A program made the position numbers and the translations under genes. A stretch of DNA of 64,000 bases from NCBI GenBank assembly GCA_950022655.1, contig OX465579.1:42759950-42823949 (forward strand), written 5' to 3'. Origin of the DNA: Alentia gelatinosa. Its lineage: Eukaryota > Annelida > Polychaeta > Phyllodocida > Polynoidae. Position 1 is the stretch's first letter, and each line of letters starts with the position of its first letter. The notes below the pieces were generated by a model. That model ran no database searches. It worked only from the letters and a program-made list of their open reading frames with translations, and was not told where the DNA came from. Shown here one piece after another: positions 60,655 through 64,000 of the stretch.

Positions 60655-60840
60655 CAGTTGAAGTGGTAGACTGGAGCCGACGCTGGAATAGCGGAGGAAC
60701 TCGTCGTTGTAGGACTGGGTGGTAGTGAGGCCCATGGTGGTAAGTGGGGTGGACGGTGGATTAGATGCATGCGACGTCAGGTCGGTCATTGTACTGGGAA
60801 AGGCTGGTACAGGGTGCGACACCTCCTCCTGCTTAGTAAC
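60655..60840 (-). CDS. TAF2: TAF2: C-terminal region exon (Ser/Thr/Pro-rich)
   Basis: A 186-nt exon, acceptor TGTGTGTTTAACAG, donor GTGAGTCGCC, phase 0-0. It reads VTKQEEVSHPVPAFPSTMTD, then PLTTMGLTTTQSYNDEFLRY and ends SLPLQL. Low-complexity tail sequence; assigned by splice sites and phase between neighbouring exons. Confidence 0.8.
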
Positions 60841-61245
60841 CTGTTAAACACACAAATATTAATTACGACTACCAATTCCTTCACGCATTACATATTACAA
60901 CAAATTTAGAATATGATTTAGATCCGACAAATATAACTATTGCAGAATAAGTTTAAAACATTTATGATATTTCATAGTAAACACATAATATTAGAATAAT
61001 CAAACTCATATAGCCAATGGAGGACATGTATGTCAAAACCAGTGTTGAAAGTGTTTGGCTTTTACATTTTTCATTTGTTAAAACCTTATGTTTTGGTAAA
61101 CCTAACAATATAAGACCACTGAAAGGCACCAAGTTTATATCATCCAAATATCAATTTCAATATATGACAGTCAATTCACATGCTAAGTTCTTTTGTCCCC
61201 TTTTGAAAACACAAATTCTAGTATAAGCTGATGGCCGACCTTCAC
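60841..61245 (-). other. TAF2 intron, 405 bp
   Basis: AT-rich intron, nothing else seen. Confidence 0.75.
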
Positions 61246-61431
61246 TTTGAACCTGTACTGGTCGTCGGCGGGAAGTGCAGCCGAATGATGCGCCCCGGAC
61301 GGCTCCACTTTTATGCTTGGGTTGATCGACGACTGCAGCGCCAGGTCAAAGTTAATGGGTGACTGGGCACGGCGTTTGGCGACTTCGTGATTGGCGGGGA
61401 TCGCGCTGGCCATGTCAAAGTCAATCTCCGG
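61246..61431 (-). CDS. TAF2: TAF2: C-terminal region exon
   Basis: Acceptor ATGATTATCTATGCAG. The exon reads PEIDFDMASAIPANHEVAKR, then SPINFDLALQSSINPSIKVE and ends DDQYRFK. The repeated (E/N)(I/F)DF(D/N)-type acidic/hydrophobic motif (EIDFDMA, INFDLAL) parallels the EEEIDMDT region of the human tail. The donor is either GTGAAG (edge 61246) or GTCGGC (edge 61240). Both keep phase 0; I prefer GTGAAG. Confidence 0.82.
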
Positions 61432-62123
61432 CTGCATAGATAATCATGAGGATACATTCAAGTTCCATATACTCAACAGTTGTGATATCCCATATATATT
61501 CTAAAATGAATTATAATGACAGCTGATTTGTCAAAATCAATTTAAATATCTATCAGGACACCAGTATCTATTCCAATTGTACATATACAATACATACGTT
61601 TTGTGAGAAAACGCATTTCTGAGGAATTACCTACCATTTCTAAAAAAAAACTATGATTCTGTTCGGATCCGCTTGGATTTTCTCACGCACATAGAGACAG
61701 AGTGAACCAGACTTAGGCTTGGAGACTGAAGACTGAAGACCCACGAGGGTGAGAATCTCGTGGAGTGATAAAACTCAAAGCTGCTTTTCTTTTTTGTATT
61801 TCTCTACTCAGATGTACTTCTATCCTTATGATTCATTTCTTGCCATACTGAGAACATAATTTATAGCTGTAGTTCTCTGATCTCCTTTCCTTGAGCGACA
61901 GCAAACTTTCGCTAGTATAGACAATATTTTCTTGTTGGCAGCTCTAGTTGCAGGAAATCTTTCTTCAGAGTATATTGGGTGAATGTTTCGTATGATATAA
62001 ACGTCACATGAATGGTGACTTTCCTCAGACAAATGTGACGAAATGAAAGATCAGACGTAGGTGGAGTGAATAAGGTAATTTAGAGGACAGTGAGGAGGGT
62101 AAGAAGCTGCGGGTGGGACATAC
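61432..62123 (-). other. TAF2 intron, 692 bp
   Basis: AT-rich intron without recognisable elements. Confidence 0.75.
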
Positions 62124-62252
62124 GTGTGGAGGCGGCGGCTGCTGGGGCGAGGCAGGCGGACTGGGCTGCTGCGGGAGGCGGCGCAAATCCTCCTCCAGCA
62201 CCGACTGATTCATCGTGGTTCGCCGCTCCTTCAGGTTCAGCAACATAACCGT
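62124..62252 (-). CDS. TAF2: TAF2: conserved exon after the YGR block
   Basis: A 129-nt exon, acceptor TTGTCGTGTTTCAG, donor GTATGT, phase 0-0. It reads TVMLLNLKERRTTMNQSVLE, then EDLRRLPQQ and a Pro/Gln run ending PPPPH. From memory, vertebrate TAF2 has VLNLKEKxAVLNPTIIPE at this point, right after the LYGRGRPSCLPLPE block. The match in sequence and order is the main support for the family call. The Pro/Gln run has a GC-rich codon pattern. Confidence 0.9.
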
Positions 62253-62470
62253 CTGAAACACGACAACGAGTTACATACTTGGAACAACACATTTTGTCAT
62301 CGTAGGTATCTGGCCCCCTCTCTAGCACCCCTCCTCCATTTGATGGGATTCCGAGGACAAAGTTATTTTAAAATCATACGATAAGGTTAAGCCAGGATAA
62401 TCATACTGTAGGGGACAGAGCCATTGTTAGTTCATGAAGCAGTCACCAGTTGGCCAACAGTAGTCTTAAC

Positions 62471-62797
62471 TTTGACAAACAATCACAGAAGGTACTGAGG
62501 CAAATGAGCCACAAGTTGTTTCAATTCCAAAAAATGAAATACCTGCTAACCAAATAAGTGGCAATCTCGTTTTATAAGCAAGCGATCCTGCCCATCTTTG
62601 ATTATTCTGGTTTTTTTCTTGATGGGGTTTCAAAACAAAACCTGGCTATGATGCAGAGGCTACAAAACAAAGGACTTAGAATCTGCCTAAATGAAGGTAA
62701 CAGGGCATTAACAATTGACCAACTTCACATCAACACAAAAGTCAAATCTCTTCAATGAAGAAGGGCTGAGTTGATCCTAACTTACATGTGCAAGGAA
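62471..62797 (+). mobile_element. Dead LINE fragment (reverse-transcriptase C-terminal region)
   Basis: Plus-strand frame reads FDKQSQKVLRQMSHKLFQFQ, then KMKYLLTK, a TAA, AISFYKQAILPIFDYSGFFL, LQNKGLRICLN, LHINTKVKSLQ, a TGA and RRAELILTYMCKEYS. The IYKQ.ILP.FDYAGF and LQN..LR.CL motifs mark the region after the reverse transcriptase in jockey/CR1-like non-LTR elements. Two in-frame stops and a pogo-like insertion at 62,798 make it inactive. It is antisense to TAF2. Confidence 0.8.
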
Positions 62798-62799
62798 TA

Positions 62800-63911
62800 C
62801 AGTAAAACCCCGCTTCCGGGGACAATTTGCTCGGAACGGAAAGTTTTCCCTCTATTAAGAGTTTATTTCAACCCCGTTTTAGGGGATACCCCGCTTAAGG
62901 GGAAACCCCGCTTAAGGGCTTAAGGGGAAACCCCGCTTAAGGGAACACCCCGTTTAAGGGAATAGTTTTTCGGTACGGAAATGTTTCTTAACCCCGCTTA
63001 AGGGGCCACTTTGGAGGGACAGCTTATCAACTACACTCCCGATTATCTTAATTCCTTGTTTATTGTGTTTTTGTGTGGTGGCCAGACAGTGAATGCCCTT
63101 TTCTGCCCACCGTTCGCGGGCCTCTTACCTTCAGCCAGTGCGAGAATCAAGGGTGCTAAAACCAACTCACTGTGGGCCGCCCAGAACCGCAAGAAATGCA
63201 GGGATTAACACACAATCAAGAAACCCCAGCTGTTAGGGCCCGCGCAAGAACGTCTTGCAACCACACCCACCATTCACACTCTAGGTGTGATTGTTGTGTG
63301 TCTCTAGAGGCATGAGACCGGACTTGGCGTTTAACAGCAACACCTGTATTGTTTTTGTGTCTCTGTTGGTGTCGCCTTGATGCAACAGCTAGAAGGTGCT
63401 ATATTCAACGGGCACGAGTGGAAGAACGGTTGTATAGCCGAATTCTGTGATTGTGTAACACAATATTCCCTATATAAAAATTCACAAAATATTCCCTCAA
63501 CAAGTATTCCTTAAAATAGAAAGAAAAATTTAGCAGTTCTGGACAGCTCAAAGTGACTTGCTTATAGCGCCACTGATTTCTCTCAGAAGTAACATAGAGG
63601 CCATCGTATAAAAAGGAACAAATTTCACAGGGCAGGCATAATGACCTGAGACCTATTTATTTCGTATTTATTTTTTTTATTCATTTTATTTTTATTTTCC
63701 ATGTATTTGCTCAGAATTGGTTATTTGATAAGTATTTTTATCATAGAGCCAGTGCTTCCTTCATTTATACGGGTATACTTTACTATACAACTATTGACAG
63801 ACTGAAAACCCCGCTTAAGGGGTCACCCTGCTTAAGGGGGCACCCTGCTTAAGGGGACACTTCGCTCGGAACGGAGGCTGTCTCCCCTTAAGCGGGGTTA
63901 TCTTTACACTG
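62800..63911. mobile_element. Pogo/Tc1-like element, copy 2 (larger, with internal repeats)
   Basis: The left end TA-CAGTAAAACCCCGCTT interrupts the LINE remnant. The right end, inverted, is CAGTGTAAAGATAACCCCGC. It shares many blocks with 1446-1889: TCTATTAAG.GTTTATTTCA, GGAAATGTTTCTTAACCCC and TTGACAGACT.AAAA. CCCCGCTTAAGGGG units are multiplied at 62,880-62,960 and 63,805-63,900. The middle holds an extra segment with palindrome copy 2 (63257-63296). No transposase is recognisable. Confidence 0.65.
63257..63296. repeat. Palindromic repeat, copy 2 (inverted relative to 53993)
   Basis: GCAACCACACCCACCATTCA then CACTCTAGGTGTGATTGTTG: the reverse complement of the 53993-54030 hairpin with a few changes, nested in the pogo-like element. 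Confidence 0.75.
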
Positions 63912-63926
63912 GGCGGGTAGACGTAC

Positions 63927-64000
63927 CTCTGGGATGGGCAGGCAGGTGGGCCGGTTACGCCCGTATAGTGCGTGGTACAGATCAGCGATGTCACACCTCA
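63927..64000 (-). CDS. TAF2: TAF2: conserved exon, cut by the window edge
   Basis: Minus-strand exon ending at donor GTACGT (exon edge CCAGAG). The visible part reads RCDIADLYHALYGRNRPTCL then PIPE, phase 0 at its 3' edge. Animal TAF2 has the near-identical block LYYTLYGRGRPSCLPLPE, which identifies the gene. TAF2 is the M1-aminopeptidase-like TFIID subunit that helps contact the initiator and downstream promoter. The catalytic-like and HEAT-like parts lie beyond the right edge. Confidence 0.9.

Larger units (their letters stand above)
62253..63926 (-). other. TAF2 intron, 1.67 kb, largely made of transposon debris
   Basis: About 1.4 kb of this intron is accounted for by a LINE remnant (62471-62797) and a pogo-like element (62800-63911), listed separately. 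Confidence 0.85.

Overview
The window is animal nuclear DNA: split genes with GT-AG introns, long AT-rich non-coding stretches, many short inverted-repeat elements, mono- and dinucleotide tracts, and no operons. Two conserved metazoan genes are recognisable, both on the minus strand. The combination of a Disabled-type PTB/DPF protein, a TAF2 tail, decayed LINE pieces and many miniature elements suits a marine invertebrate, probably a lophotrochozoan such as a mollusc. That placement is inference; nothing in the window fixes the species.

Left part (about 2.2-18.4 kb): a nearly complete coding region of a Disabled (Dab1/Dab2) orthologue on the minus strand. I joined it exon by exon: start exon at 18,411, three PTB-domain exons (12.8-11.4 kb), a small Ala/Pro exon (7.5 kb), a single 3.5 kb exon with 21 DPF and 2 NPF motifs (7,172-3,654), a 45-nt exon with one more NPF motif (2,483-2,439) and a probable short last exon (2,275-2,237). 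Phases agree at every junction except one donor near 7,410. The predicted adaptor is about 1,470 residues. It would bind NPxY tails and phosphoinositides through the PTB domain, the AP-2 ear through DPF motifs, EH-domain proteins through NPF motifs and SH3 proteins through proline-rich runs. A possible terminal exon of a convergent plus-strand gene lies at 57-340.

Middle (about 18.5-58 kb): no gene is recognisable. The start exon of Dab is preceded by a 3' splice site, so upstream 5'UTR exon(s) and a promoter must lie here or beyond; good minus-strand donors at 30,061, 40,202, 27,037 and 48,718 are candidates. The rest is a patchwork of mobile-element debris: a TTAA-bounded miniature element, TA-bounded inverted-repeat elements, tRNA-derived SINE-like units, a foldback element with a three-copy repeat, long palindromes inside a segmental duplication that also preserves the empty site, minisatellites, poly-G/poly-C and (TA)n tracts, and a LINE 3' remnant.

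Right end (58.2-64 kb): the last six exons of TAF2, the TFIID subunit, on the minus strand, running off the right edge. All six junctions are in phase, and the protein ends in a Lys/His-rich tail. The intron after the first of these exons holds a decayed LINE reverse-transcriptase end and a pogo-like element that stops 9 bp short of the 5' splice site; a second copy of that element lies 3' of Dab.
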